Assembly: GCF_019890935.1 (NCBI RefSeq) | Contig: NZ_CP082333.1 | Coordinates: forward strand, 3,081,501 to 3,145,500 | Origin: Exiguobacterium acetylicum | Lineage (GTDB): Bacteria > Bacillota > Bacilli > Exiguobacteriales > Exiguobacteriaceae | DNA length: 64,000 bases | Reading direction: 5' to 3' | Position numbers and translations under genes: made by a program | Notes under the pieces: model-generated | Told to the model about the DNA's origin: nothing | Databases searched by the model: none | The model's input: only the letters and a program-made list of their open reading frames with translations | In this document: positions 35,105-43,672 of the stretch, piece after piece | Numbering within the stretch: the first letter of the stretch is position 1 | Layout of the letters: each line of letters starts with the position of its first letter

Positions 35105-36985
35105 ATGAAACGAACACTCATGGTTGGTCTATCAGCAGCGGTCTTGTCATCAAGTATGGTCCCGATGTTCGCGGATGCCCATAGCTCTTCTCACACAACA
35201 CGCAACATCAAGAAGGTCGAATTCTTGTCGATGGATGCACCGACGAAAATCGATCAGATGGTAAAAACTTATACAGAAGCAAAAGTCAAAGTCACGTATA
35301 CGAATGGCAAATCAGAAGTGAAGCCGTTGAACTATAATCAATTATTCCTGTCGCAAGATAAAATCGTCGAAAACAAAGGCGAGATGATTGCAGCAGGTAC
35401 ACCAATCGATGCTAAAGGTAATCCGATCATCGACCGCAGTGTACCGGACAAACCGGAAGCTTTCGTCTCAGATGCACCCGACTCGAACAGTCTGCTTGAA
35501 GTGCACGGAAAAAAATACATGGTGTCTCACTTCGAGTATGACTCGATCGACAACGCTGGTAATGAAGTCAAGGGACTTCCAGCATCGATGACATTAACAG
35601 AAGTCGTACAAGATAAAAAGACAGGGCAACTTGCTGTCAAAAAAGCCAGCAAGATTGATTTTGAGAACGTCAATGGACTCTGGACACCATGTAACGGTTC
35701 GACGACACCATGGGGAACGCACCTTGGGTCAGAGGAATATGAACCAGATGCTCGTGCGTTTGAGTCAGACAAAACGTCAGCTGCTTATAAAGAAGTAAAT
35801 GCCTTCGCTGAGCGCTATTTCGGAACGACCGAAAAAGCGAATCCTTACTTCTACGGCTTCACACCGGAAATCTCGGTCGATCGAAAAGGGAAAGCGACAG
35901 CAGTTAAACACTACAGCACAGGTCGTTTCTCACACGAGATGATGCAGATTCTGCCGGATCAAAAGACGGCGATTTTTGGTGATGACGGAAACAATACGAT
36001 GATGTTCATGTATGTCGCGGACAAAAAGCGTGATTTCTCAAAAGGAACACTTTACGCGGCGAAGTTCAAACAAACACGCGCAACGGAAGGCGGAGCTGGT
36101 GATCTCGAATGGATCAAGCTTGGTCATGCTTCCGATAAAGAAGTCAAACGCTTGATTGATAAAGGAACGAAGTTCAGCGACATCTTCGAGACAGCCGATG
36201 CGCCAACTCCTGGCTTTAAAGCAGTCAAAACAGCTGCTAGCAAAAAAGTCGAATACTTGAAGCTCAAGCCTGGTAAGGAAAAAGAAGCGGCCTTCCTTGA
36301 ATCACGCCGTTATGGTGCGTTGCTCGGTGCGACGTCAGAGTTCAACAAGATGGAAGGCATCACGGTCAACGAACAAGACAAAAAAGCCTACATCGCCTTG
36401 TCTTATGTGTCAGGCAGTACCGAAAAACAAGAGGGTGCTGTCCAAGACGACATCCAGCTTGAAAAACGCGAATCGGGTGCGACATTCGAAATCGATCTTG
36501 GTCGTGCAAAAGGTATCGACAGCCGTTACGTACCAACGAATATGCAAGCACTTGTCATTGGTGAAGATTTGAAGAAGCCGGATGCTTACGGCAACACAGC
36601 GAATCCGGATCTCGTCGCGAATCCAGATAACCTTGCCTACTCCGCGACATCCGATACACTCTTCATCGGTGAAGACAGCTCCTTGCATACGAACAACTTC
36701 GTCTGGGCCTATAATCTGAAGACGAAAAAGTTATCACGGATTCTGTCTGTTCCCGTCGGAGCGGAAGCAACTGGTCTTCGTTCACTTGATCATGTTGGTG
36801 GGTATAGCTATCTCTTGAGCAACTATCAGCACCCGGGTGAGGCACTGACAGGAAAACAAATCACCGCTGTCGATCCAAAAGCGCTCGAACAAGCGATGAA
36901 AGACGGCATCGGGATTCAAAAAACAGGTGGTGTCGGTTACCTCTCTGGTTTACCGAGCGGTCACAAATCATATACGCATCGATAA
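35105..36985 (+). CDS. phoX: PhoX-family (DUF839) secreted phosphatase
   Basis: A 626-residue PhoX-type alkaline phosphatase, a calcium/iron-dependent phosphomonoesterase that frees phosphate outside the cell. The metal-site region NGLWTPCNGSTTPWGTHLGSEEYEPDA (about residues 193-219, shown with its Cys and Glu ligands) is typical, as are FSHEMMQIL and VFGDDGNN-like segments. The signal peptide (KRTLMVGLSAAVLSSSMVPMFADA) has no twin-arginine motif although most PhoX are Tat substrates, so export is apparently Sec-dependent. ATG 35105 follows GGGGGAAACAAAA. No clear Pho box could be assigned upstream. A bidirectional terminator follows. Confidence 0.9.
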   Translation: MKRTLMVGLSAAVLSSSMVPMFADAHSSSHTTRNIKKVEFLSMDAPTKIDQMVKTYTEAKVKVTYTNGKSEVKPLNYNQLFLSQDKIVENKGEMIAAGTPIDAKGNPIIDRSVPDKPEAFVSDAPDSNSLLEVHGKKYMVSHFEYDSIDNAGNEVKGLPASMTLTEVVQDKKTGQLAVKKASKIDFENVNGLWTPCNGSTTPWGTHLGSEEYEPDARAFESDKTSAAYKEVNAFAERYFGTTEKANPYFYGFTPEISVDRKGKATAVKHYSTGRFSHEMMQILPDQKTAIFGDDGNNTMMFMYVADKKRDFSKGTLYAAKFKQTRATEGGAGDLEWIKLGHASDKEVKRLIDKGTKFSDIFETADAPTPGFKAVKTAASKKVEYLKLKPGKEKEAAFLESRRYGALLGATSEFNKMEGITVNEQDKKAYIALSYVSGSTEKQEGAVQDDIQLEKRESGATFEIDLGRAKGIDSRYVPTNMQALVIGEDLKKPDAYGNTANPDLVANPDNLAYSATSDTLFIGEDSSLHTNNFVWAYNLKTKKLSRILSVPVGAEATGLRSLDHVGGYSYLLSNYQHPGEALTGKQITAVDPKALEQAMKDGIGIQKTGGVGYLSGLPSGHKSYTHR

Positions 36986-36991
36986 GATGCT

Positions 36992-37024
36992 AAAACGGAT
37001 TCCCAGGCACGGGAATCCGTTTTT
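36992..37024. terminator. Bidirectional terminator between phoX and the SRPBCC gene
   Basis: AAAACGGATTCCC / GGGAATCCGTTTT with a 6-base loop and flanking A and T runs. Confidence 0.9.
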
Positions 37025-37492
37025 TCATGCGTTGTTCTTCTTTTGTTTTGCTGCCTCTTCTTCGACTCGTTGCAGCAGTCCATGAACAATTTTCTCGTTT
37101 TCCCGCTCGCCTCCAAGCGACAACAGACTCTTTCCAACAAAGTTCGCTCCCTCATTTTTTCCCGTATAGATCAACAGACAGCGATCATGGTCGATCGGTT
37201 TGAGCGTAAAGGTCATCTCGATCATGAATATTTTAGCCAGTGTGAATCCAATCGTATTTTGCTTGAAGTCCGGCTCGTTCGTATAGGCTAAATCAGTCAC
37301 GATATAGGTTTCGAGTCGGTTGCCCTGCATGTACGTTTGACGATACGTCGAACCAACGACACCCGGTTTTCGTTCAATCACCTCATGCTGGACGACGTTC
37401 GGAATCAGACGTTGCAGCCGCGTGTGATCAAACAAGTGCCATGCTTCCTCAATCGGGATGTCGAGCTGTCTTTCTTCTCTCCACGTAATCAT
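37025..37492 (-). CDS. SRPBCC-fold protein (START/polyketide-cyclase-like)
   Basis: A 155-residue START/SRPBCC-superfamily protein, which forms a deep hydrophobic cavity for small ligands. It begins WREERQLDIPIEEAWHLFDHTRLQRLIPNV, the usual first strand and helix, and ends in a long amphipathic Glu/Lys-rich helix. The ATG at 37492 follows AAAGGGGGCGGATCT. It lies 75 bases downstream of the ATP-grasp gene on the same strand. A hairpin at 37518-37554 (CTGTCACCGGAC paired with a GACCGGATGACGG arm) lies between them without a clear T run, so read-through from the SAM-controlled operon is possible. Function unknown. Confidence 0.82.
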   Translation of the reverse strand: MITWREERQLDIPIEEAWHLFDHTRLQRLIPNVVQHEVIERKPGVVGSTYRQTYMQGNRLETYIVTDLAYTNEPDFKQNTIGFTLAKIFMIEMTFTLKPIDHDRCLLIYTGKNEGANFVGKSLLSLGGERENEKIVHGLLQRVEEEAAKQKKNNA

Positions 37493-37567
37493 AGATCCGC
37501 CCCCTTTCTATAGAAATACCCCGTCATCCGGTCTTGTAACGTCCGGTGACAGGGCGAGAGCAGATTC

Positions 37568-38515
37568 TTATTTTACTGTGCTTGTTTCAAGGGCTGCACC
37601 GAGGAACTTCGCTAGTTCAAGCATACCGTAGCGTCCTGCAACTGCCTCGGCATCCGAATTATAGTTCGTATTCGTATTGACGTCATACGTATAGATCGTA
37701 CCTGACGCATCCTTGATGAACTCGATGCCTGCGACCGCGATCTGGTTCGCTCGGAGGAACGCTTCGTACTTTTCAATGATTGGGTCATCGAAGCCTTCAA
37801 CGATTTGGAACTTCATTGGAGTTTGCGGTGCTTCTTCTCCGACTGGGCAGAACAAGTCGTCGATCACACATGCATCCGCTGGGCAAAGCTCAAAACCTTC
37901 TGACGTATCGACTCGAACCGCGTAGACAAACTTTCCACCTACGAACTCACAACGTGTGATGTACGGTTCTGGTGCTTGAATATACTCTTGAATCAACGTG
38001 ATGCCATCGACTGGTTCGTCGAATGTCGGACCGTCGAGATAAGCTTCAAGTGCTTCAATCGAGTGGAACAGCTGGACGCCGAGACCTTTCCCGGCACGGT
38101 TGTGTTTCGTGATGAACGACGAAACGCCGATCTCTTTTGCTGCTTGTACGATTTGATCACGTCCGACGGCAGCCGTCGTCTTCGGTACGCGAATCCCAGC
38201 CTTACGCAACGCCGTGTATTGATTGACTTTGCTGACTTCTAGACGAAGCGCACGTGTTCCATTAAAGACGGTTCGGTCATGCTCTTCTAACCAAGCGAGG
38301 ACCCCTTCCGTCAACTCCGGCGCGTAACGATGTCCCCGAGTATGCGAAGAGGCGCTCATCCGGCTGTAAAAGACGCCTTCTGGCGGCAGTTCATCCAGCG
38401 GAACGATCCCTTCATTCAAGTGCCACTGTTCATACGGTAATTCGAGTTCTTCGAGACGTTTGATGAGATGGTCCGTCCATTCTTGGTTTTCGTGGAGAAT
38501 ATGAATTTTTGTCAT
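37568..38515 (-). CDS. RimK-like ATP-grasp ligase
   Basis: A 315-residue ATP-grasp protein of the RimK/glutamate-ligase branch, expected to couple a carboxylate to an amine through an acyl phosphate. The preATP-grasp domain spans about 1-95 (HILHENQEWTDHLIKRLEE). The ATP-grasp core has the glycine-rich loop TKHNRAGKGLGVQLF near residue 138, an adenine-strand IQEYIQ near 170, and the magnesium motif YDVNTNTNYN near 279-288. Its ATG overlaps the stop of the flavin monooxygenase in ATGA, so the two are translationally coupled and probably act in one pathway. Control is by the upstream SAM riboswitch. The substrate is unknown. Confidence 0.87.
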   Translation of the reverse strand: MTKIHILHENQEWTDHLIKRLEELELPYEQWHLNEGIVPLDELPPEGVFYSRMSASSHTRGHRYAPELTEGVLAWLEEHDRTVFNGTRALRLEVSKVNQYTALRKAGIRVPKTTAAVGRDQIVQAAKEIGVSSFITKHNRAGKGLGVQLFHSIEALEAYLDGPTFDEPVDGITLIQEYIQAPEPYITRCEFVGGKFVYAVRVDTSEGFELCPADACVIDDLFCPVGEEAPQTPMKFQIVEGFDDPIIEKYEAFLRANQIAVAGIEFIKDASGTIYTYDVNTNTNYNSDAEAVAGRYGMLELAKFLGAALETSTVK

Positions 38516-39570
38516 GATTGTTGACCTACCTTTCGTTTCGCTTCGACCAGTGGCATTACGTCACGGGCAAAGCGTTCCATTTCTTCAAGTTGTGGTGAGA
38601 ATTGTAACAAGAGTAACGTGACACCGACGGCTTCGAACGCTAGAATCCGTTCAGCGATTTGTTCTGGTGTCCCGATTAAATTCGGACGTAGACCACGGTT
38701 CGAGACAGAATAATCGTTCCGCTCGACCTGTTGCTCCAGTTGCGATTTACTGATGAAATCCTGATAACCGGCATAACCGGCGCTGTCTTCCTTGACGTCC
38801 GTGATGCGTTGCCACTCAAGCAGTGCTTCTTCTTCCGTATCCCGACAAATGATGTAGGCAGCAAGACCGAAGCTTTCGAGCGGCTTTTGTCCCGTCGCTT
38901 CCCGGCGTACTTTCATGTCGTTGATTTTATGGGCTACTTCTTCAACAGTGCCCCCATGCATGACATAAGCATCACAGTGTTCGACGATCGTCCGTTTCCC
39001 AGCCTCACTCTCTCCACCAGCGTAGAGCTTGATGCCTGGACGCTGGACCGGCTTCGGATGAAGTTCCGCCTGCTCGATCGTGTAGTGATGACCGGAGAAG
39101 CTATACGGTGACGCATCTGCCCATAGTCCTTTCATGACTGTGACGAACTCTTCCGTCCGAGCATAGCGTTCATCGTGTGCTGTGAAGATACCGTTGTATT
39201 GTTTGGCTTCCTCTGCCCACCACGCTGAAACGACGTTGAGCGTAAAGCGTCCACCACTCAACTGATCGATGTTTGCCGCCATCTTCGCCGTCGTCGCTGG
39301 ATTATGGAACCCAGGACGAACCGCCGTCATGATCTCTAAGCGTTCTGTCGTTGCAGCAATCGCTGCTGCCGTCGTCCATGCTTCAAGACTCGGTTCCTTG
39401 ATGCCTTTGATATCATTCAAATTCAATTCCGCAATCAACGTCGTCGAGAAGCCGATCCGTTCTGCTGTTTGTGCGACTTGTTTCGCATAATCGAATGTCG
39501 GTGGCATCTGTTCATCCTCGACGTTACGTAACCATCCCCCAAAAATCGGTAGCCAAAAACCATACTCCAC
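38512..39570 (-). CDS. Flavin-dependent LLM-class monooxygenase, SsuD-like
   Basis: A 352-residue luciferase-like monooxygenase of the alkanesulfonate/dimethylsulfone monooxygenase type, using reduced FMN from a separate reductase. The pattern FWLPIFGGWLRN, AQTAERIGFSTTLIAE, TAVRPGFHNPATTAKMAANIDQLSGGRFTLNVVSAW and KLYAGGESEAGKR is typical of SsuD/SfnG-like enzymes that release sulfite from organosulfur compounds. The start is GTG at 39570, 8 bases after AAGGGGG; the nearby ATG codons are out of frame. It is the first gene behind a SAM riboswitch, which fits a role in sulfur scavenging. The exact substrate is open. Confidence 0.9.
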   Translation of the reverse strand: MEYGFWLPIFGGWLRNVEDEQMPPTFDYAKQVAQTAERIGFSTTLIAELNLNDIKGIKEPSLEAWTTAAAIAATTERLEIMTAVRPGFHNPATTAKMAANIDQLSGGRFTLNVVSAWWAEEAKQYNGIFTAHDERYARTEEFVTVMKGLWADASPYSFSGHHYTIEQAELHPKPVQRPGIKLYAGGESEAGKRTIVEHCDAYVMHGGTVEEVAHKINDMKVRREATGQKPLESFGLAAYIICRDTEEEALLEWQRITDVKEDSAGYAGYQDFISKSQLEQQVERNDYSVSNRGLRPNLIGTPEQIAERILAFEAVGVTLLLLQFSPQLEEMERFARDVMPLVEAKRKVGQQS

Positions 39571-39598
39571 TCCATCGTCCCCCTTATCATAAAAAAAA

Positions 39599-39746
39599 CG
39601 CTCTTTTCGAAGTTCGAAAAGAGCGACGGTATCTTGTCCTGTCCGCTCTTATCTTCGGAAGGTATCCCTTCCTGGAAGTAGCACCTTCCGCCATGGCGGG
39701 GTTGCTGAAGTGTCTTCGGGCCAGTCCCTCGACTTCTCTAGATAAG
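39599..39746 (-). promoter_or_regulatory. SAM-I riboswitch (S-box) with terminator
   Basis: On the minus strand the aptamer runs from 39746 to 39648: P1 CTTATC pairs with GATAAG, with core elements AGAG, GAGGGACTGGCCC, TTCAGCAACC, the P3 hairpin CCGCCATGGCGG, AAGGTGCTA and TTCC. The expression platform is a 12-bp terminator stem CGCTCTTTTCGA / TCGAAAAGAGCG (39625-39599) followed by eight T. High SAM should therefore stop transcription of the monooxygenase/ATP-grasp operon. The match to the S-box consensus is very clear. Confidence 0.96.
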
Positions 39747-39759
39747 ATGTGTTGCATTC

Positions 39760-39788
39760 ATCGTACAAAATTCACTGAACTAAAGCAA
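39760..39788 (-). promoter_or_regulatory. Promoter of the S-box operon
   Basis: On the minus strand TTGCTT (39783-39788) and TACGAT (39760-39765) are 17 bases apart, placing the transcript start just before the riboswitch. Confidence 0.65.
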
Positions 39789-39825
39789 CCATTAAACCGT
39801 CTTTTCCAATCGGAATTATTTAGAG

Positions 39826-39853
39826 CAAAAAAATCCCGACGTAATGTCGGGAT
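39826..39853 (-). terminator. Terminator after the DUF975 gene
   Basis: ATCCCGAC / GTCGGGAT with a short loop and seven T on the minus strand. Confidence 0.88.
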
Positions 39854-39859
39854 CAGGAA

Positions 39860-40498
39860 TTAATATGGTGCGACGAAATCTGATGTTGGCTCTGGTGCTT
39901 GTTCACCACGAACACGATCGTAGAATTTTGCCATTGTGACACTGAAGTATGGTCCAACCCATAAGACAGCAAGACCAAGTGTAACAATCACAAGTAATGC
40001 CCAACCAATGAATGATAGGAAGAGTAAGAATGCTTCCATTTTATGACCATCCATGAGTTGGCGTGAACGCGTGATGGCCTCGAGAATACCGACCGATGGT
40101 TCATCTCGAAGGATGTAGAACGTCAACAGGTAAGAGAACGACTTGATGATTCCTGGAATGATCAAGAGTAATGTCCATAGGAATAAGAAGACCGCTTGCA
40201 CAATCGAGACGCCGATGACTTTACCGAAGATTTTATACGGTTCGAACAAATCAGCTACTTTGACTTCTTCATTGCGTGCGAACGACATCGCGACCCACGC
40301 CCAACCCGCTGCGATTGGGATCAATAAAATCGAAAGAATGATACTGACCGCACTCATCGCATTTAGATCTTCGTTAGGATCTGGTCCGATGAACGTCGGA
40401 ACGCTCTGGATGATAGAAAACAGTACGAACATGAGGATGGCAAATCCCCAACGACCGCTGAGCGACTCCTTCGCTGCTTTTTTTAATTGAGATGACAT
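39860..40498 (-). CDS. DUF975 integral membrane protein
   Basis: A 212-residue membrane protein of the DUF975 family, with about six helices and no proven function. The N-terminal amphipathic LKKAAKESLSGRW and the segment AITRSRQLMDGHKMEAFLLFLSFIGW (about residues 140-165) are diagnostic of the family. The ATG at 40498 follows CAAGGAGGACCTTACTC. It is a single-gene unit between the S-box operon and the DUF2325 gene, with its own terminator. Confidence 0.88.
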   Translation of the reverse strand: MSSQLKKAAKESLSGRWGFAILMFVLFSIIQSVPTFIGPDPNEDLNAMSAVSIILSILLIPIAAGWAWVAMSFARNEEVKVADLFEPYKIFGKVIGVSIVQAVFLFLWTLLLIIPGIIKSFSYLLTFYILRDEPSVGILEAITRSRQLMDGHKMEAFLLFLSFIGWALLVIVTLGLAVLWVGPYFSVTMAKFYDRVRGEQAPEPTSDFVAPY

Positions 40499-40588
40499 GA
40501 GTAAGGTCCTCCTTGAAAAATAAGTTCTTACCTTACTTTACGGTCGAATTCTTCTAATGTTTCACTCTTTTTTCAATAATTTCCCGTC

Positions 40589-41827
40589 TCATTGCTGGTT
40601 GAGCCAGGCACGCTCAAGCTGTCGTTCACACGCCGTGTATAACGAGCGTCGACCGTCGAGCCGTTCCATCGCGAATGGAATACCATGCTTCTTCGCCTGC
40701 GCGATGACATGCGCACTCGCTGCGTGAGAAACGCGACTCGTTACGACGACAATCGCGTCCGTCTTTTTGGCGAGACAGGCAATCTTTTTCGCGGACTGTG
40801 CGTCCCCTGCCAGATGAATCAATTCGATCCCCGTCGGCGCAAAGAACTCACGATAGACAGCGGTCTGTTGTTCATTTCCGACAATGACGAGACGCATGCC
40901 TGTGAAGCGCGTGAAATCAAGCGGTGTCTTATCAACGAAATCCATCAATTGTCCGGGTACAGCTGTCGTCACGATCGGTTCAATCGTTCGCTCTTTTGGC
41001 ATACGGACGCGACGCTGCGCTTTTTTAGCTTTCGGCACCGTTTGCCGTTTCATTTTCCGTGCATACCGATTTGACTTTTTGGTTGTCACAGGTGCCTTCA
41101 CTATCGGTTGTTCTATCGCTGATGGGCGGTTGGATGATGTATTGACGATCGGCTCTTCATACGTGAACGGATGCTTCCAAGCAATCGTCAGTGTATCCTT
41201 CCGTCCCCGCCACATGACGAGATCGACGAGTTGCCCTGCTTCTAGTCGGAAGTAGCGCATGTCTTCTACCGGTACGACATAATAGAACGATCTGCCCGAC
41301 TCATCCTGCAGTGGACCATTCACCGTTTCCTCAATGATTCCATGCGCTTTGACGATTGCTTGTTCAAACACGACACGTTCCGGATTCTCTTTCATTCGCT
41401 CCGTCGAGACGACGGCTTCGATACGACATATCGTTTTTTGATCATCCTGACGATCGACACGGACCCGGACTCCCATGCCGTGCTCGAGATTCCAATCGCG
41501 GACGTCTCGTTCAGAAATATGACTGCCGGACCACTCTAGTAAAGTACCGCCTTTTAACCCCCGCTGAAACGTATAGGCATAACGTTGCTTGCGTACTGGC
41601 TCGACCGGTACTTGTGGTGGCATTACGATGGTCTGCTCTAGCTCTACTACTTCGTCGACGACCGGTGTTTCTTGAACGTCGCGCGGTGCATAATACGCTG
41701 ACATCTTGACCCATTCATCGATTCCGTTCACTTCGTCGAGCCAGAGTTGCCAATCTTCATACCGCTCCACGACCGCTAATTTCATCTGTACCAATTCAGT
41801 TGCTCGTTCCAACACCTGTTGCATCAT
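40589..41827 (-). CDS. DUF2325-containing hypothetical protein
   Basis: A 412-residue cytoplasmic protein. The N-terminal and middle parts (about 1-250) are unrecognised: a helical start, an acidic spacer and a beta-rich region with YAYTFQRGLKGGTLLEW and SGRSFYYVVPVEDMRYF. A very basic linker (about 250-290, RKMKRQTVPKAKKAQRRV) leads to a Rossmann-like DUF2325 domain (about 310-410) with MRLVIVGN, DAIVVVTSRVSHAASAHV and GIPFAMER. DUF2325 has a predicted nucleotide- or small-molecule-binding fold. ATG 41827 lies 9 bases after AAAGGAAG and is preferred over a GTG at 41857. It could bind nucleic acid through the linker. Confidence 0.68.
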   Translation of the reverse strand: MMQQVLERATELVQMKLAVVERYEDWQLWLDEVNGIDEWVKMSAYYAPRDVQETPVVDEVVELEQTIVMPPQVPVEPVRKQRYAYTFQRGLKGGTLLEWSGSHISERDVRDWNLEHGMGVRVRVDRQDDQKTICRIEAVVSTERMKENPERVVFEQAIVKAHGIIEETVNGPLQDESGRSFYYVVPVEDMRYFRLEAGQLVDLVMWRGRKDTLTIAWKHPFTYEEPIVNTSSNRPSAIEQPIVKAPVTTKKSNRYARKMKRQTVPKAKKAQRRVRMPKERTIEPIVTTAVPGQLMDFVDKTPLDFTRFTGMRLVIVGNEQQTAVYREFFAPTGIELIHLAGDAQSAKKIACLAKKTDAIVVVTSRVSHAASAHVIAQAKKHGIPFAMERLDGRRSLYTACERQLERAWLNQQ

Positions 41828-41914
41828 CCGTAACCACTTCCTTTGCGTTTTTTTCACTATAGCAACGAAAAAACGCGGAAGTAGTTCAAAAAAATAGCCT
41901 GGTTATTTTTTTAT

Positions 41915-42700
41915 TTAGGTACGTTGCTGAATTTCCACAGCCGGATCCTGACGCTTATATTTCGCGACGATGACGATCAAAACCGTGATGATCACAAGCA
42001 GGAACCAAGAAGATAATTTTCCGAGATCAACGACTGCCCAGCCTCCTTCCTGATGCGGATAGACCCAGCCTTTAAAGAACGTTACGATGTTCTCCGCGAT
42101 CCAAATGAAAAAGGCAATCAGTAAAAAGGATAGAACGAGCGGCATCCGGTAAATCGTCTGCTCGATCGTAAAATGAACCCATGACTTATAGAAAACGAGG
42201 ACGACGAGGACCATCAATAGCCAGCGCGCATCGAAGATCCAGTGGTGGGTAAAGAAGTTGAGATAGACGAGACTGCCGACGCTGATCGCAAGCCAAGGTG
42301 GTGGAAATGCTATGAATCGTAAATGAAATCGCCGAAACGCCTGGCAGACATAACTCGCGACGCTTGCGTACATGAATCCTGCATACAAGGGAACACCAGC
42401 CACTTTTGTCAAAGCGTCTTCCGGATAACTCCAAGACCCGACGTTCACTTTAAATAGTTCAAGTGCTAGACCGATGACGTGAAACAATAAGATCAGTTTG
42501 AATTCCGCTATCGTTTCATACCGCGTGACGAGTAAGACGATTTGGACGAGAATACACCAGAGCAACAGGAGATCGTATCGAGCGACCGGTTCAGTAGGAA
42601 GATAACGTGAAAGAGCAAGCGCCGCGAAAATCATCACGGGAAAGACGCAACAGATGGCTTCTATATATGTAAAACGAATCAAGTGCCGGATCGCTTTCAT
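41915..42700 (-). CDS. DUF817 membrane protein
   Basis: A 261-residue integral membrane protein of the DUF817 family, with 8-9 helices and no known function. The segments HVIGLALELFKVNVGSWSYPE, GVPLYAGFMYASVASYVCQAFRRF and AENIVTFFKGWVYPHQEGGW are characteristic. Conserved Asn, Tyr, Glu and His inside helices suggest a lipid or pigment enzyme or a transporter, but this is speculation. The ATG at 42700 follows AAAAAGGAGATGACCGA. It is divergent from the YczE-like gene. Confidence 0.88.
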   Translation of the reverse strand: MKAIRHLIRFTYIEAICCVFPVMIFAALALSRYLPTEPVARYDLLLLWCILVQIVLLVTRYETIAEFKLILLFHVIGLALELFKVNVGSWSYPEDALTKVAGVPLYAGFMYASVASYVCQAFRRFHLRFIAFPPPWLAISVGSLVYLNFFTHHWIFDARWLLMVLVVLVFYKSWVHFTIEQTIYRMPLVLSFLLIAFFIWIAENIVTFFKGWVYPHQEGGWAVVDLGKLSSWFLLVIITVLIVIVAKYKRQDPAVEIQQRT

Positions 42701-42852
42701 TCGGTCATCTCCTTTTTCTTCAGTATACGTTTCTCTTTTGACCTTCCCCTCCTTCTTAAGATGGAAAAAACGGAAAATTTCGTCTTTCTTCTTCCACTTT
42801 CCTCATGATACAGTTAACGAATCAATTATTTTTAAGAAATGAGGTGCCAGAC

Positions 42853-43518
42853 ATGACGCGTCATCGCGCTTCCTGGTTGTTACGCGCTACGTTAAAGTGG
42901 GGACTCTTCCTACTCGGTTTATTTTTACTCGCTCTTGGCTCATCGATGATGATCACGGCTGAACTCGGTGTCTCGACGTGGGATGTATTGCATCTTGGTC
43001 TCCAAAAAAAGACGCCACTATCCGTCGGAACGATCATCTTGCTTGTCGGTCTATTACTCGTGTTCGTGAAATACGCGTTAGACCGCGTCACACCGCAAAT
43101 CGGAACGCTCGTCAACGCGATTTTCGTCGGTGTCTTCATGAATCTTGTTCTTGGTTCTCATCTCTTACCTTCATTTGAGTCGATCTGGTTGAATACACTC
43201 TGGCTGATTTTCGGCATTTTCATCATTGGGATGGGCGCTGGTCTGTATGTCGCTGTCGGATACGGGGCCGGTCCACGCGATGGGTTGACATTGACACTTG
43301 CAGAGCGCTTTGGAACGTCGATTCGTCTGATGCGGACGATCATGGAAGTTACGGCATGCGGCATTGGCTGGTTACTCGGGGGACCTGTTTTCTTCGGTAC
43401 GATCCTCTCGATTTTCCTGATCGGACCGTTCCTGCAATTTTGGTTGTTCTATTTCCGCCGGATCATTGCAGCAATTGATGCAAAAGGACTTCCGGCGTCT
43501 GAGCGCCAAATTAGCTAA
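42853..43518 (+). CDS. YczE/YitT-family membrane protein
   Basis: A 221-residue integral membrane protein of the YczE/YyaS/YitT group with about five helices. The segments TAELGVSTWDVLHLGL, TLVNAIFVGVFMNLVL and GYGAGPRDGLTLTLAER are diagnostic. In Bacillus YczE is needed for surfactin production by an unknown mechanism, and the family is thought to include small-molecule or cation exporters. ATG 42853 follows GAGGTGCCAGAC; the longer frame from 42805 is rejected because it lacks a ribosome binding site. Alone in its transcription unit. Confidence 0.88.
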   Translation: MTRHRASWLLRATLKWGLFLLGLFLLALGSSMMITAELGVSTWDVLHLGLQKKTPLSVGTIILLVGLLLVFVKYALDRVTPQIGTLVNAIFVGVFMNLVLGSHLLPSFESIWLNTLWLIFGIFIIGMGAGLYVAVGYGAGPRDGLTLTLAERFGTSIRLMRTIMEVTACGIGWLLGGPVFFGTILSIFLIGPFLQFWLFYFRRIIAAIDAKGLPASERQIS

Positions 43519-43624
43519 GTCGCTTGACTCGATATCATTCCGTGTGAATGATATCTTTTTTTATGTCAGAAGCAGATAAGTTGCGTCATCAAAATAAACA
43601 CGTTATATTCGTTTACATATCAAT

Positions 43625-43640
43625 CTTTGATACGTCAAAG
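43625..43640. promoter_or_regulatory. Palindromic operator candidate before the MarR gene
   Basis: CTTTGA-TACG-TCAAAG is a perfect 16-bp inverted repeat 33 bases before the MarR start codon, a typical autoregulatory position. It differs from the MhqR-type site at 2291. Confidence 0.55.
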
Positions 43641-43672
43641 GTTTCTTCGAACGAAGGGAAGGATGTGATGGA

